DNA of 64,000 nucleotides from Rivularia sp963920925 (GCF_963920925.1 NZ_CAWUDI010000035.1:1-64000), one strand, 5' to 3'; shown: positions 38,081 through 47,295, counted from the stretch's first letter. Numbers and translations: made by a program. Notes: generated by a model not told the origin, from the sequence alone.

Positions 38081-38209
38081 CAAATTCCCGTTGATGTAAA
38101 GGTCGCTAAAGCAGTTGATAGTTTTATGCCGGTGGTGTTAAATAGCCCTCAATCGGGAGGTTCAAAAGCGTTTACTCAATTAACTCAGGAATTACTACAA
38201 AAGTTGTAA
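38081..38209 (+). pseudogene. Remnant of a second parA gene (3' end only)
   Basis: The frame codes QIPVDVKVAKAVDSFMPVV and on to QELLQKL plus TAA. It is 42 codons matching the C-terminus of the ParA at 33925 with only three substitutions (N to K, S to T, N to Q). Many codon third bases differ, so this is a diverged paralogue, not a fresh copy. The upstream part of the gene is missing. Both copies are followed by the same kind of TAATTGG run and a GGAGCATCTTGCTCC hairpin. Confidence 0.85.
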
Positions 38210-38248
38210 TTGGTAATTGGTAATTGGTAATTGGTAATTGGTAATTGT
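38207..38248 (+). repeat. Heptamer tandem repeat (TAATTGG)
   Basis: Five perfect TAATTGG units and a sixth ending in T. The first overlaps the stop codon of the parA remnant. This is an STRR-type repeat. Confidence 0.85.
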
Positions 38249-38312
38249 TAGTAGGAGCATCTTGCTCCCTTGCGATAATTTCCTCAAGATGCTTGGTTGC
38301 TAACGCTGCAAT

Positions 38313-38738
38313 TTATATGCTGAAATGGATTAAGGCTGCGCGGATTGCAATGAACCATACCGCGAGTGTGGCGAATAGGTAAAGGTAAAATCGCAGCATG
38401 ATGTAATTGAACGTGCAATGGACAACACTATGTAATGTGCGAAATACAACAAAAATCCATGCAGCGTTTACATAAACTGTATCCACCTGCTTTGTAACGT
38501 ATATGTATAAGATAAGGGCATAGAAAAGTATTGGAATCTCAAATAAGTTCTTTAGGTTATCTGATGGATTCAATACGCTTGGTGGTGATATCTGTGCCAG
38601 CGCACTTGGTGTAAGTTCTGTCGGCTGAACCTTTGTTGTTTTAAGAAAACTGATACGGCGGATATACATATATACCCAGACTATAAATGTTAAAAATAAT
38701 GTTGCAAAAAAGGGGCTGAAAATTGCATCTTGTGTCAT
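38313..38738 (-). CDS. Small membrane protein, MAPEG-like
   Basis: About 141 aa with four hydrophobic helices: an N-terminal one (FFATLFLTFIVWVYMYI), ILFYALILYIYVTK, AAWIFVVFRTLHSVVHC and the C-terminal FATLAVWFIAIRAALI. NLFEIPILFYAL and FRTLHSVVHCTFN match the MAPEG (membrane-associated eicosanoid/glutathione metabolism) family. I choose the ATG at 38736-38738, which has GGAAAGG just upstream. A longer in-frame start at 38876 would add 46 residues without family similarity and would overlap the divergent regulator gene. The function in cyanobacteria is unknown. Confidence 0.75.
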   Translation of the reverse strand: MTQDAIFSPFFATLFLTFIVWVYMYIRRISFLKTTKVQPTELTPSALAQISPPSVLNPSDNLKNLFEIPILFYALILYIYVTKQVDTVYVNAAWIFVVFRTLHSVVHCTFNYIMLRFYLYLFATLAVWFIAIRAALIHFSI

Positions 38739-38838
38739 TTTTACCTTTCCAAATTTGTTTTTAAGGTTAAAGACAATATAATTTGAGTTATTTAATGTTT
38801 CTAGACCCCAATCGGGTACACTTCGGATAATTTTAGCT

Positions 38839-39503
38839 ATGACAATTTCCTTGAAGTCTCTTTTTGAAGCCATCAACCAGGTTCATAGCGAACATGATAT
38901 GAGAGTGCAGATTATGCCGCTTATTGGTGAGTACTTTACAGCTAAACGGTCTGCAATTTTTTTTTCGACCAATTTCCTGCTTCAGATAGCAATCTTCAGA
39001 AAATATTAAAAGTTGGATTATCTATCAAACATAATCCTGTTGTACGTTATTTGGTAGAACGCCATAGTCCCGTTCATGAAGAATTAGTAATTTCACCAAA
39101 GGCTTGGAACACAATTTGTCCCCGTGCCGATCATTGGCACGTGATGGCAGGACCAATTGTAAATTGCGGTCAACTAGTGGGTGTAGTGGGCTGTACCCGT
39201 GAAAAGTCAATGCCTGCTTTTGATAACCAAAATTTAGCCGATTTGAGTGCCATCTGCTTGCATTTATCTGTTTGGGCTGCAACAGTAAAATCGCAGCATC
39301 AACCTGACAAAACTAATCTTTTGACGGCTCGTGAATTACAAATTGCCGAATTGGTTGCTTTAGGAAAAACAAACGCAGAAATTGGAAATGAGCTTTGGAT
39401 TACCAAGAATTCCGTCAAGCAGGCTTTAAAGCGAATGTTCCGTAAGCTGAAAGTTTCATCTCGTGCAGAAATGGTTGCACAGCTTTTCGCTACAAAAAGA
39501 TAA
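38839..39503 (+). pseudogene. LuxR-type transcriptional regulator broken by a frameshift in a T9 run
   Basis: The frame opens at ATG 38839 (MTISLKSLFEAINQVHS, then IMPLIGEYFTAKRSAIFF) and is lost in the run of nine T at 38957-38965. A continuation (DQFPASDSNLQKILKVGLS, then HNPVVRYLVERHSPVHEEL) resumes in the next frame and runs to 39503. One extra T would join them. The C-terminal about 65 residues are a LuxR/GerE helix-turn-helix (LTARELQIAELVALGKTNAE, IGNELWITKNSVKQALKRMF). The N-terminal part is a GAF-like sensor. It could be a true pseudogene, a slippage-controlled gene, or an assembly error. It diverges from the MAPEG-like gene, which it may regulate. Confidence 0.75.
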
Positions 39504-39538
39504 AATGCGTTACTGATTTAATGTATGTTAGCAAACTT

Positions 39539-39568
39539 TGTAGAGACGCGATATATCGCGTCTCTACA
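39539..39568. terminator. Perfect 30-bp palindrome between convergent genes
   Basis: TGTAGAGACGCGATA followed by its exact complement, 36 bp after the regulator stop and about 60 bp after the ileS stop on the other strand. Third member of the GTAGAGACG palindrome group. Its position suggests bidirectional termination, although no T-run is evident. Confidence 0.6.
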
Positions 39569-39627
39569 TGGTTCATATGTATCACCGTTAAATAACGGTA
39601 TATTTCTTAATTCCTAACTTCTAATTT

Positions 39628-42516
39628 TTAAAACTCCCCTTTCAATGCACTAACACATCGTTCACAAAGTAGCGGATGCTCTTTAAATTCTCCAACTTTA
39701 GTTGAATAATTCCAACATCGATCGCACTTTTCACCATCTGCTTTGGCAACTCCTATTTCCCAGTTATCTGTCTGCAATTTGTGCTTACAATTATCTACTC
39801 CGGGATTATCTAAAATCTCTGCTTGAGATGTGAGGAATAAGTAGCGAAGTTCGTCTACATTATTGTTACTATTATCGTTCAACGATTTAACTGCATTTCG
39901 CAATTCTTCGTCTTTAATATAAAGCAAAACTTTCGCTTCTAAAGAGGAGCCAATCATTTTATCGATTCTGGCTTCTTCTAATACCTTATTTACATCATTG
40001 CGAATTTGACGGATTTTTTCCCAGAATTTTACTAATTCGGGATTTTTCCATTTATCTTCTAACTGTACCCAACCGGCTTCAAATACTGATTTGTAAGCAG
40101 TTTCGTAAGGTAAAAATTGCCAAATGTCTTCTGCCATGTGACACAATACGGGTGCGATCGCCTTTGTCAAATTCTCTAGCGCGATTTGCATTACCGTTTG
40201 AGCGCTACGACGGCGATCGCCATCCAAACTACTGATGTACAATCTATCTTTGCCGACATCTAAGTAGAAGTTGGATAAGTCTACAATGCAGAAATTTTGT
40301 ACGGCTTGGAAGAAGCGCGAAAATTGAAAGGTTTCGTATGCTTGGGTGACTTCAGCGAATACTTCTGTCATCCGATGCAGCATATATTTGTCGATTTCGG
40401 CTAAATCCTTGTAAGCCATTGTATCTGTTAAGGGAGTAAAATCATGCAAGTTACCCAGCAAAAAGCGCGTGGTGTTGCGAATCTTGTTGCGAATATCCAT
40501 GATTTGCTTCAAGGTATTTTTACCAATACCTACGTCGTTGGTATAGTCTACCGAAGATACCCACAACCGCAATACGTCGGCACCATAAGCGGGTTCTTGC
40601 TTTTGATTTTTACCACCTTCTATTACAACTCTAGGGTCAATTACATTACCTAAAGACTTACTTTGCTTAAATCCTTTCTCGTCTAAAGTGTAACCGTGAG
40701 TCAACACAGTTTTATAAGGTGCAATACCGTTAACGGCAACGCTGGTAAGCAAGCTCGATTGGAACCAACCCCGGTGCTGGTCGGAACCTTCTAAATACAC
40801 GTCAGCGGGATAGCGCAATTCCGGACGCTGTTCGACTACGGATGCCCAGGAAGAACCGGAATCAAACCATACATCCATCGTATCCATACCTTTACGGTAG
40901 TTTCTGCCGTCATTGCGGTATCTTTCCGGCATTAAGTCTTCTACGGGCAATTCCCACCAAGCATCAGTTCCTTTTTCGGCGATGATGGCTTGCACGTGTT
41001 TGATGGTGTCTTCATTCAACACCACCTCGTTGCTTTCTTCGTCGTAAAATACCGGAATCGGTACACCCCAACTGCGCTGACGAGAAATACACCAATCATT
41101 TCTATCTGCAACCATTGGTGTGATCCGATTTTGCCCTTGTGCGGGAATCCACTGTACGGATTTAATTTGTTCTAACGCTGTTTCGCGGAATTTCTCCACG
41201 GAAGCAAACCACTGCTCGGTAGCTCGGAAAATCGTCGGCTTTTTAGTACGCCAATCGTAAGGATATTTGTGCGCGTAAGGTTCGTGTTTTATTAATGAAT
41301 GAGCTTCCGTCAAAGCGTCGATAATTGCTTGATTGCCTTCACTAATTTGATTATTTGCACCGACAACCTTTAAGCCGACAAACTTCCCGGCTTCCTCGGT
41401 AAATTTTCCGTCAGCATCTACTGGAGCCAGAATTGGTAAATTATACTTTTGTCCTACTATGTAATCTTCTTGACCGTGACCTGGGGCAGTATGAACTAAG
41501 CCGGTACCGGATTCGGTTGTGATGTAGTCGCCGCCGATAATTACTGGACTTTCTCTATCAAATAAGGGATGGCGATAAGTTGAATTTTCTAATTCTTTTC
41601 CTTTGAAAGTGGCTTTGACGGTTAGTTTAGCGCCAAATGTCTCGGAAAGACGTTCCGCTAAATCCGCAGCAACGATTAGATATTTAAAATTAACTGCTGC
41701 TAAATTCTCAACTTCCACCACAGCATAATTGAGCGCTGGATTCACAGCTACAGCTAAATTACCGGGAATCGTCCAAGGTGTTGTAGTCCAAATTGCTACA
41801 CCTAAGTCGGGTAAAAACTCTGATAATTTATCTTTTGCTGCATCTGCTAAATTCGTCATTTGGAAAGCAGCATAGATACTGGGTGAAGTATGTCCTTCCG
41901 GATATTCCAACTCAGCTTCAGCCAAAGCAGTTTTAGAGCTTGGACTCCAATGCACGGGTTTCAAACCGCGATAAATGTAACCCTTCAAAAACATATCGCC
42001 AAAAACAGCAATTTGCTCGGCTTCGTATTGGGGATTAGAAGTTAAGTAAGGATGCTCCCAATCGCCCCAAACACCATAACGTTTAAAACTTTCCCGCTGC
42101 TCGTTCATTGCTTCTAAAGCAAACTCCTTCGCCTTGTGTCGCAGCTTCAAAGGCGTTAAATCCTGCCTTTCCGAAGACTTCATATTTTGCAACACTTTTA
42201 ATTCAATTGGCAAACCGTGACAGTCCCAACCGGGTACATAATTAATTTTACGACCTTGTAATATTTTGTAGCGATTAATAATATCTTTAAGAATTTTGTT
42301 TAAAGCGTGACCAATATGAAGCGAACCGTTTGCGTAAGGTGGCCCGTCATGCAAGATAAATAATTCGCCAGGATTATTTTGAGAAAGGCGTTCGTAAACT
42401 TGATTTTCAGCCCAAAACTTTTGGATTTCGGGTTCCCGCTTCGTAGCATTTGCCCGCATATCAAACTTAGTGTTGGGTAAATTTACCGTATTTTTGTAGC
42501 TTCCTGATTCAGTCAT
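39628..42516 (-). CDS. ileS: Isoleucyl-tRNA synthetase
   Basis: A 962-aa class I aminoacyl-tRNA synthetase charging tRNA-Ile. It has HIGH (residues 67-70, in YANGSLHIGHAL), the large editing domain (TTTPWTIPGNLAVAVNP; YITTESGTGLVHTAPGHGQE), and the signature loop GFKQSKSLGN (residues 617-621 read KQSKS rather than KMSKS). The C-terminal zinc module is CDRCWNYS...CERC. Full length for bacterial IleS. It is monocistronic, facing the LuxR-type gene. Confidence 0.96.
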   Translation of the reverse strand: MTESGSYKNTVNLPNTKFDMRANATKREPEIQKFWAENQVYERLSQNNPGELFILHDGPPYANGSLHIGHALNKILKDIINRYKILQGRKINYVPGWDCHGLPIELKVLQNMKSSERQDLTPLKLRHKAKEFALEAMNEQRESFKRYGVWGDWEHPYLTSNPQYEAEQIAVFGDMFLKGYIYRGLKPVHWSPSSKTALAEAELEYPEGHTSPSIYAAFQMTNLADAAKDKLSEFLPDLGVAIWTTTPWTIPGNLAVAVNPALNYAVVEVENLAAVNFKYLIVAADLAERLSETFGAKLTVKATFKGKELENSTYRHPLFDRESPVIIGGDYITTESGTGLVHTAPGHGQEDYIVGQKYNLPILAPVDADGKFTEEAGKFVGLKVVGANNQISEGNQAIIDALTEAHSLIKHEPYAHKYPYDWRTKKPTIFRATEQWFASVEKFRETALEQIKSVQWIPAQGQNRITPMVADRNDWCISRQRSWGVPIPVFYDEESNEVVLNEDTIKHVQAIIAEKGTDAWWELPVEDLMPERYRNDGRNYRKGMDTMDVWFDSGSSWASVVEQRPELRYPADVYLEGSDQHRGWFQSSLLTSVAVNGIAPYKTVLTHGYTLDEKGFKQSKSLGNVIDPRVVIEGGKNQKQEPAYGADVLRLWVSSVDYTNDVGIGKNTLKQIMDIRNKIRNTTRFLLGNLHDFTPLTDTMAYKDLAEIDKYMLHRMTEVFAEVTQAYETFQFSRFFQAVQNFCIVDLSNFYLDVGKDRLYISSLDGDRRRSAQTVMQIALENLTKAIAPVLCHMAEDIWQFLPYETAYKSVFEAGWVQLEDKWKNPELVKFWEKIRQIRNDVNKVLEEARIDKMIGSSLEAKVLLYIKDEELRNAVKSLNDNSNNNVDELRYLFLTSQAEILDNPGVDNCKHKLQTDNWEIGVAKADGEKCDRCWNYSTKVGEFKEHPLLCERCVSALKGEF

Positions 42517-42757
42517 TCGATTTTAGATTTTAGATTATGTAGCTTGTCTCTTCTTGAAATTTGTAATTCCCATTACGGTAATCTTACCCAAACTTATGAA
42601 CTTGAGAAAAAGAATTTGAAAAGTAGGGATTCCCCAGCCTTGAAAATACTTACGGGTTTAAGTTAAAAACACGGTTGACAATTAAGAGGAAAATATTCAA
42701 TCCGAAACCTTAGATCGAGATAAAGTTTGATTTTGTCGAATTTAACAGCGATTAAAC

Positions 42758-44833
42758 ATGATTAATCTCAAGTATATTTTCTTCTGGCAATTCGTTGAAG
42801 GAATTCTATCTGCATTTATTCTCTTTACTGCAATTTGGACAGTTTTTACAAATGTTTGCATTTTTAACTATAAAAGTTTCGCCTTTTTATTGAATCTATT
42901 GCCTTTAATTCTCACGCTTAGTACTATTTCATGGTTTTTGTTATGGAAATTTAACAAACTCAATCGAAAGCAAGAAGCGAAGGCTGTTGGGCTAACTGGA
43001 GGTAAAGAATTGATTTCGGATAGCTCATCTCATGTGCAAATTGCTTGGGCTTGGTTAATTTTGGGCGCAATTATCATCGCAGTTTATGCCCTGAGCCAAC
43101 AATACATTTTATTTTGGGGACTTGCGCTTGCTTACCTGATATTTGCCTATCTGAAAAACAATCGTTTTATCGCCTTCCGGGTTACTTCTACTGCAATTAA
43201 TTCAAAACTACATAATACTGCTACGGTTGGGCTGTGCTTGATTGCAGCTTTAATTACGATGGTTGCTCACCGCTCTGATGCCGATGATGCTTTTTTTCTG
43301 AGCATTCCTACTGCTTTGCTCGATGCTCCCAATATTCCGATGTTGCAGCAAGATACGATGCACGGTTTTGCAGATGTGCCATTAGTGCTACCTGTTTATA
43401 AATTGCATAGTTTAGAAGTATTTTGGGCAATAACAGCAAAACTGACGGGTTTATCTCCAATTTTCATTGCCCATGTAGTGCTTCCACCTGTTTTTGCCGT
43501 TCTCTTTGTCTTAGCACAAGCTTGTCTGCTACGTTTGCTAATTCCTAAATACTGGCTGCGGGCACTTGTAACTGTCCTAATTTTGCTTGTGTTGTTAGGA
43601 GACGTACACCGAAGCTATGGCAATTTTTCGTTGGTGAGATTATATCAGGGCAAGGGAATTTTGGTAACGGTGATGGTTCCTCTGATATTTCGATATGCAT
43701 GGAATTTTGGTTCTCAGGGAAAACTAACTGACTGGGTATTATTATGCGCCAGCCAGATTGCAGCATTGGGTATAACTTCTTCAGGTTTATTTGTTGCCCC
43801 TTTTGCAGTCACACTGGCATTAGGAGGAACTTGGCAAGCAACATTAAAATCTACCAAGCGAGTCGTATTAGGCTTGCTTTCCTCTTTCTATTTGATTGCC
43901 GTAGGGCTGTTATTGCGCCAAAGCATGATGTCTCAAGTTAGTCTTAATAATACTACTACTACCGAGAAAGTCGTTTCTACTATTTCCGAGGGAAGTATTG
44001 TTGTTGATGCGCTTCATCAAGTTTTAGGAAATCAATTTATTTTCTATCTATTATTATTAGCATTTCTGAGTGCATGGACGGTTTCAACTTCTCCAAAGGT
44101 TCGGATCTATTTGTTAGTGATTCCATTAGGCTTCTTTCTAGTATTAATAAATCCTTGGCGTGTTGGATTCATTACTAACTATGTAACCTCAAGTGAAACT
44201 TATTGGCGAATATTTTGGGCGGTACCTATTCCCACTCTGTTCGCAATTCTTTTTGTAGGATTACTCCAACCAATAATCAAATTAATTATGCCCAAGTTGC
44301 AACAGCAAGGGTTTTTAATTGGTTTATCGCTAACGATTGTGATGCTTTTACCCATAAACACCTTACGTCCAGAAAATGGAACAATCATTAAATTTCCAAC
44401 TATTAAAGTGCCATCAGTTGAGTATGCAATTGCTCAAAAAGTTAATCGTATAAATCCACCTCAGACAGCTATCTTAGCACCAGAAGCAATATCTACCTGG
44501 ATACCCTTGATATCCAATCATGCACCTCTGATCTCAGTACGAAATATGTATCTTTACCTATTAAAAGATTACTTTGGATATATACAAGTTGAACGTAGAG
44601 TTGATGCAGTTCGCTATATATCGGGAACTCAAATTTCTCAAAGGATAAAAGCACGTTTCCTAAACTTTATTAATAAATGGTGTATTGGTACAGTTGTCAG
44701 TGTTCCCAACTTGCAATGGGAAGAAGAATTAGAAATAGTACTAAAAAATCATAACTTTAAGCAATATACCGAAATAGATGGTTATAAAATTTGGGTGCGG
44801 GATTCTCTGAAATGTCAAAAGGGTATGGAGTGA
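42758..44833 (+). CDS. Large polytopic membrane protein of unknown function
   Basis: A 691-aa protein with about 12-14 hydrophobic helices over residues 5-540 and a soluble C-terminal part of about 150 residues. A polar loop after the fourth or fifth helix reads MVAHRSDADDAFFLSIPTAL, with acidic residues where GT-C glycosyltransferases carry catalytic aspartates. That and the overall shape (multi-helix N-terminal half, short soluble tail) suggest a GT-C-like or DUF6077-like membrane protein, but I cannot assign it. It is transcribed divergently from ileS across 241 bp. Confidence 0.6.
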   Translation: MINLKYIFFWQFVEGILSAFILFTAIWTVFTNVCIFNYKSFAFLLNLLPLILTLSTISWFLLWKFNKLNRKQEAKAVGLTGGKELISDSSSHVQIAWAWLILGAIIIAVYALSQQYILFWGLALAYLIFAYLKNNRFIAFRVTSTAINSKLHNTATVGLCLIAALITMVAHRSDADDAFFLSIPTALLDAPNIPMLQQDTMHGFADVPLVLPVYKLHSLEVFWAITAKLTGLSPIFIAHVVLPPVFAVLFVLAQACLLRLLIPKYWLRALVTVLILLVLLGDVHRSYGNFSLVRLYQGKGILVTVMVPLIFRYAWNFGSQGKLTDWVLLCASQIAALGITSSGLFVAPFAVTLALGGTWQATLKSTKRVVLGLLSSFYLIAVGLLLRQSMMSQVSLNNTTTTEKVVSTISEGSIVVDALHQVLGNQFIFYLLLLAFLSAWTVSTSPKVRIYLLVIPLGFFLVLINPWRVGFITNYVTSSETYWRIFWAVPIPTLFAILFVGLLQPIIKLIMPKLQQQGFLIGLSLTIVMLLPINTLRPENGTIIKFPTIKVPSVEYAIAQKVNRINPPQTAILAPEAISTWIPLISNHAPLISVRNMYLYLLKDYFGYIQVERRVDAVRYISGTQISQRIKARFLNFINKWCIGTVVSVPNLQWEEELEIVLKNHNFKQYTEIDGYKIWVRDSLKCQKGME

Positions 44834-44835
44834 GG

Positions 44836-45000
44836 GGTGTTGATTCTGTATTTTTTTCAGTCTAAAACTTCATCACAAATCCCTCTTCCAAGCTTGGGAG
44901 AGGGGTGGCGGAGGCGGGGTGAGGGAAGTATGTTGCGATTTTTACCGACATAAAAGTTGTATGAACAAAAAGCGCGGAAATTCTATCAAAGTCAACACCC
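44836..45000. repeat. Dispersed repeat B, copy 2 (interrupted at its right edge)
   Basis: Shares blocks with 26175-26377: CCAAGCTTGGGAGAGGGG, GGCGGGGTGAGGGA and TATCAAAGTCAACACCC. Its ends are inverted (GGTGTTGA at 44836-44843, TCAACACC at 44992-44999). An element is inserted exactly at its right edge, in CTAG. Confidence 0.7.
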
Positions 45001-45103
45001 TAGTACCGCTTCGCGGAAGTAAGAAGTAAGAAGTAAGAAGTTTGATTTTCTAGGCTTTTCAGCTATTTTTAATGGTTGCCTTATTTACGCCGACTTGTAC
45101 TAG
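45000..45103. mobile_element. Small inserted element C, copy 1
   Basis: Bounded by CTAGTAC and GTACTAG. It contains the tandem heptamer AAGTAAG (three units) and GGTTGCCTTATTTACGCCG. Repeat B at 26377-26387 shows the uninterrupted CTAGCATGGGG. Here that CTAG appears on both sides of the insert, so about 100 bp were added with a CTAG (or TAG) duplication. It has no coding capacity. Confidence 0.75.
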
Positions 45104-45152
45104 CATGGGGCGTTAGGCATGGGGCATGGGGGTGAGGGGGAAGAAAAAATTC

Positions 45153-46337
45153 CTAACTCTTCAACAAAACGGGTTTGGCATCAACTTTGGTACGAAATAC
45201 ACTGTAAGGTTTCTCGCGTAAATCTTTGCCGTTATGAAAATTGGGTTGACGGTGAAGTTGATTTGCGGTGAAGTATAGATATCCGTTTGAAGCTAATGAT
45301 AATGTATCTGGCCACAATATGCGGGAATCGTGAACTACGGTTTCGTACATTCCGTTTGATAAACGACGCAATATAGCGTTGTCTTCATAATTGGTAACGT
45401 AAATCCGGTTTTCTGCGTCGGATTCTAAGCCGTCGGAAGCTCCACCTTTGTTACCATGATTAATTACGGTTTTGGCGACTTCTGCAACTGAAGCTGGCTC
45501 TACTAATGCATCTATGCTGACGCTGTACAAAGTTCTACTTGAAAGCGGACAATAATATAAGCGATCGCCATTACTACTAATTGCAATTCCATCTGCACCA
45601 ACTTTAAAGGCGCTAAATTCTGCCTGTGGTGGACGAGACATCAACGGTTGCCCTTCGACTATAGGTAAAAATTTGTCAATATCTTCGGCTTTGGTTGATG
45701 GATGGTTATTTAACCTTCTCCAGCTTTTACCTGTTTCTAAATCGACGACAATAATTGCATTTGCACCATTTTGCGACGAATCGGTAATAAATGCCATTCC
45801 TTCCTTACCGCGTCGCAAGTCGAAGCGAACATCATTCAAATAAGTGGTTTTCAAAGCCACATCTTGAGGGAAGACGATTTTCTTGAAAATTTTATTTGTC
45901 TTCAAATCAACTCCCACCAACTTTGCACCACCATCGATTACAGATGCAAATTCAATGCTTCCCGTATCCAAAATCCATAAACGATCTAACGCATCGATAA
46001 CTACACTTTGTACCGAAAGTAAATAATCCTTGGGTTTTTCCTTATTAGCAACATTCACCTCAGCATTAGGATAAGGCACGCTACGATTATTTTTGACTTC
46101 AGCAACCGTAAAATCAACCTTATCTCCCCAGCGAGGAAAATTAACGAAAATCCTTCCCGTCTGCGATACAGTAACACCCGTAGGCATTGCACCATTAAAA
46201 GTAGCAACTGTTTCAATATTGCCCACAGATTTTTCTCGCGGTAAATCCTTCGCCGCATTGACAGGTTTACTTATTAGAAGAAAAGCCACCGTAATAAAAG
46301 CAGCTATAAAAAAGAATAATGATTTAGGCGATCGCAT
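45153..46337 (-). CDS. Major royal jelly/yellow-family (L-dopachrome tautomerase-related) secreted protein
   Basis: A 394-aa protein. Residues 1-28 are a signal peptide (FFIAAFITVAFLLISKPVNA). The mature part has the MRJP/Yellow pattern: FNGAMPTGVTVSQTGRIFVN, FPRWGDKVDFTVAE, DALDRLWILDTGS, NDVRFDLRRG, GADGIAISSNGDRLYYCPLS (a stretch of the beta-propeller), and VTNYEDNAILRR. Bacterial members are periplasmic or extracellular propellers of unclear activity. The start at 46337 gives a normal signal peptide. It is followed downstream by repeats B and C. Confidence 0.85.
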   Translation of the reverse strand: MRSPKSLFFFIAAFITVAFLLISKPVNAAKDLPREKSVGNIETVATFNGAMPTGVTVSQTGRIFVNFPRWGDKVDFTVAEVKNNRSVPYPNAEVNVANKEKPKDYLLSVQSVVIDALDRLWILDTGSIEFASVIDGGAKLVGVDLKTNKIFKKIVFPQDVALKTTYLNDVRFDLRRGKEGMAFITDSSQNGANAIIVVDLETGKSWRRLNNHPSTKAEDIDKFLPIVEGQPLMSRPPQAEFSAFKVGADGIAISSNGDRLYYCPLSSRTLYSVSIDALVEPASVAEVAKTVINHGNKGGASDGLESDAENRIYVTNYEDNAILRRLSNGMYETVVHDSRILWPDTLSLASNGYLYFTANQLHRQPNFHNGKDLREKPYSVFRTKVDAKPVLLKS

Positions 46338-46386
46338 ATTTTTTAAGGTTAATGGTTAAAGGTGCAAAATTATCTAGTCTTACTGT

Positions 46387-46414
46387 TCCCTACTCCCTAC
46401 TCCCTACTCCCTAT
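46387..46414 (+). repeat. Heptamer tandem repeat (TCCCTAC)
   Basis: Three perfect TCCCTAC units and a fourth ending in T, immediately beyond the stop of the DUF1823-like gene at 46417. STRR type. Confidence 0.8.
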
Positions 46415-46416
46415 TA

Positions 46417-46785
46417 CTAACATTTACCATTAATTCTCATATAGCTAAGTAACCAATTAGCAGCAGTTGCCCTACGTGTTTCTCTTGGCCCAAATTCACC
46501 AATTTTGTAACCAGTAAAACCTAAAAATTCTTTGGCAATCTGTTTATTTTCCTTGGGAATCGAACGAGTTAACTTAACAGTTGGGGGACGATTGGCGATA
46601 AAATCAGGTGGCTCTGGATAATCAGTACGCCATTCTTCAGATACATTAGTTACATCCCATTTACCCGTAGATTCATCATAACGATAACCGAGATAATGCC
46701 ATACTAAATTGAGAACGGTGGTATCATCAATTTCGTCTTTGAGAATTGCCCAAATTGTATCGGTAGTTAGTGCAGGTAATTCCAT
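46417..46785 (-). CDS. Conserved cyanobacterial protein, DUF1823-like
   Basis: A 122-aa soluble protein: LTTDTIWAILKDEIDDTTVL, LVWHYLGYRYDESTGKWDV, EEWRTDYPEPPDFIANRPPT, RSIPKENKQIAKEFLGFTGY and FGPRETRRATAANWLLSYM. I recognise these as typical of the DUF1823 family found across cyanobacteria and plastid-bearing plants; the function is unknown. It diverges from the acylphosphatase gene across 138 bp. Confidence 0.75.
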   Translation of the reverse strand: MELPALTTDTIWAILKDEIDDTTVLNLVWHYLGYRYDESTGKWDVTNVSEEWRTDYPEPPDFIANRPPTVKLTRSIPKENKQIAKEFLGFTGYKIGEFGPRETRRATAANWLLSYMRINGKC

Positions 46786-46923
46786 TTTGGATTTTAGATT
46801 TTAACTTCTTTTGGATTTTGAATTAGGTAGGTAAACGTAATTGTATAATTCTTGAGTTGAAAAATTCCTATCTTATATTGTTTATATAGGAAAACTGTTC
46901 CCTGTTCCCTTTCTTATCAAATC

Positions 46924-47217
46924 ATGTCAAATTCTAATTTACCAAAACAAACTCGCGCTCACGTATTTATATCGGGAAAAGTTCAAGGAGTAGGCTATCG
47001 TTACTCTACAATGAATGCAGCTAAAAAATTAAGGTTGAACGGATGGGTGCGAAATCTTGCCGATAGTCGCGTAGAAGCAGTATTTGAAGGTGAATTAGAA
47101 GTAGTAGAAGAAATGATTCGCTGGTGTCATCAAGGCTCAGATGCCGCCGTTGTCAAAAATGTGCAGGTAGAATATTCGGAAGCAGAAGGTTTGCAGGGAT
47201 TTGAGATCATCAGGTAA
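46924..47217 (+). CDS. acyP: Acylphosphatase
   Basis: A 97-aa enzyme that hydrolyses acyl phosphates. It has the complete family pattern: GKVQGVGYRYST with catalytic R26, and NGWVRNLADSRVEAVFEG with N44, then a C-terminal strand GLQGFEIIR. Normal length. No clear Shine-Dalgarno sequence before the ATG at 46924, so a short or leaderless 5' end is possible. Confidence 0.95.
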   Translation: MSNSNLPKQTRAHVFISGKVQGVGYRYSTMNAAKKLRLNGWVRNLADSRVEAVFEGELEVVEEMIRWCHQGSDAAVVKNVQVEYSEAEGLQGFEIIR

Positions 47218-47295
47218 CAGGTAACAGTGAGCAGTGAGCAGTTATCAATTACCAGTTAGAATTTTCTCCCCCCTCTCCCTCATCCCCAATTCCCG

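Noticed and set aside
38739..38876. N-terminal extension of the MAPEG-like protein
   Set aside because: It overlaps the divergent regulator start, lacks family similarity, and a better ribosome site (GGAAAGG) serves the internal ATG.
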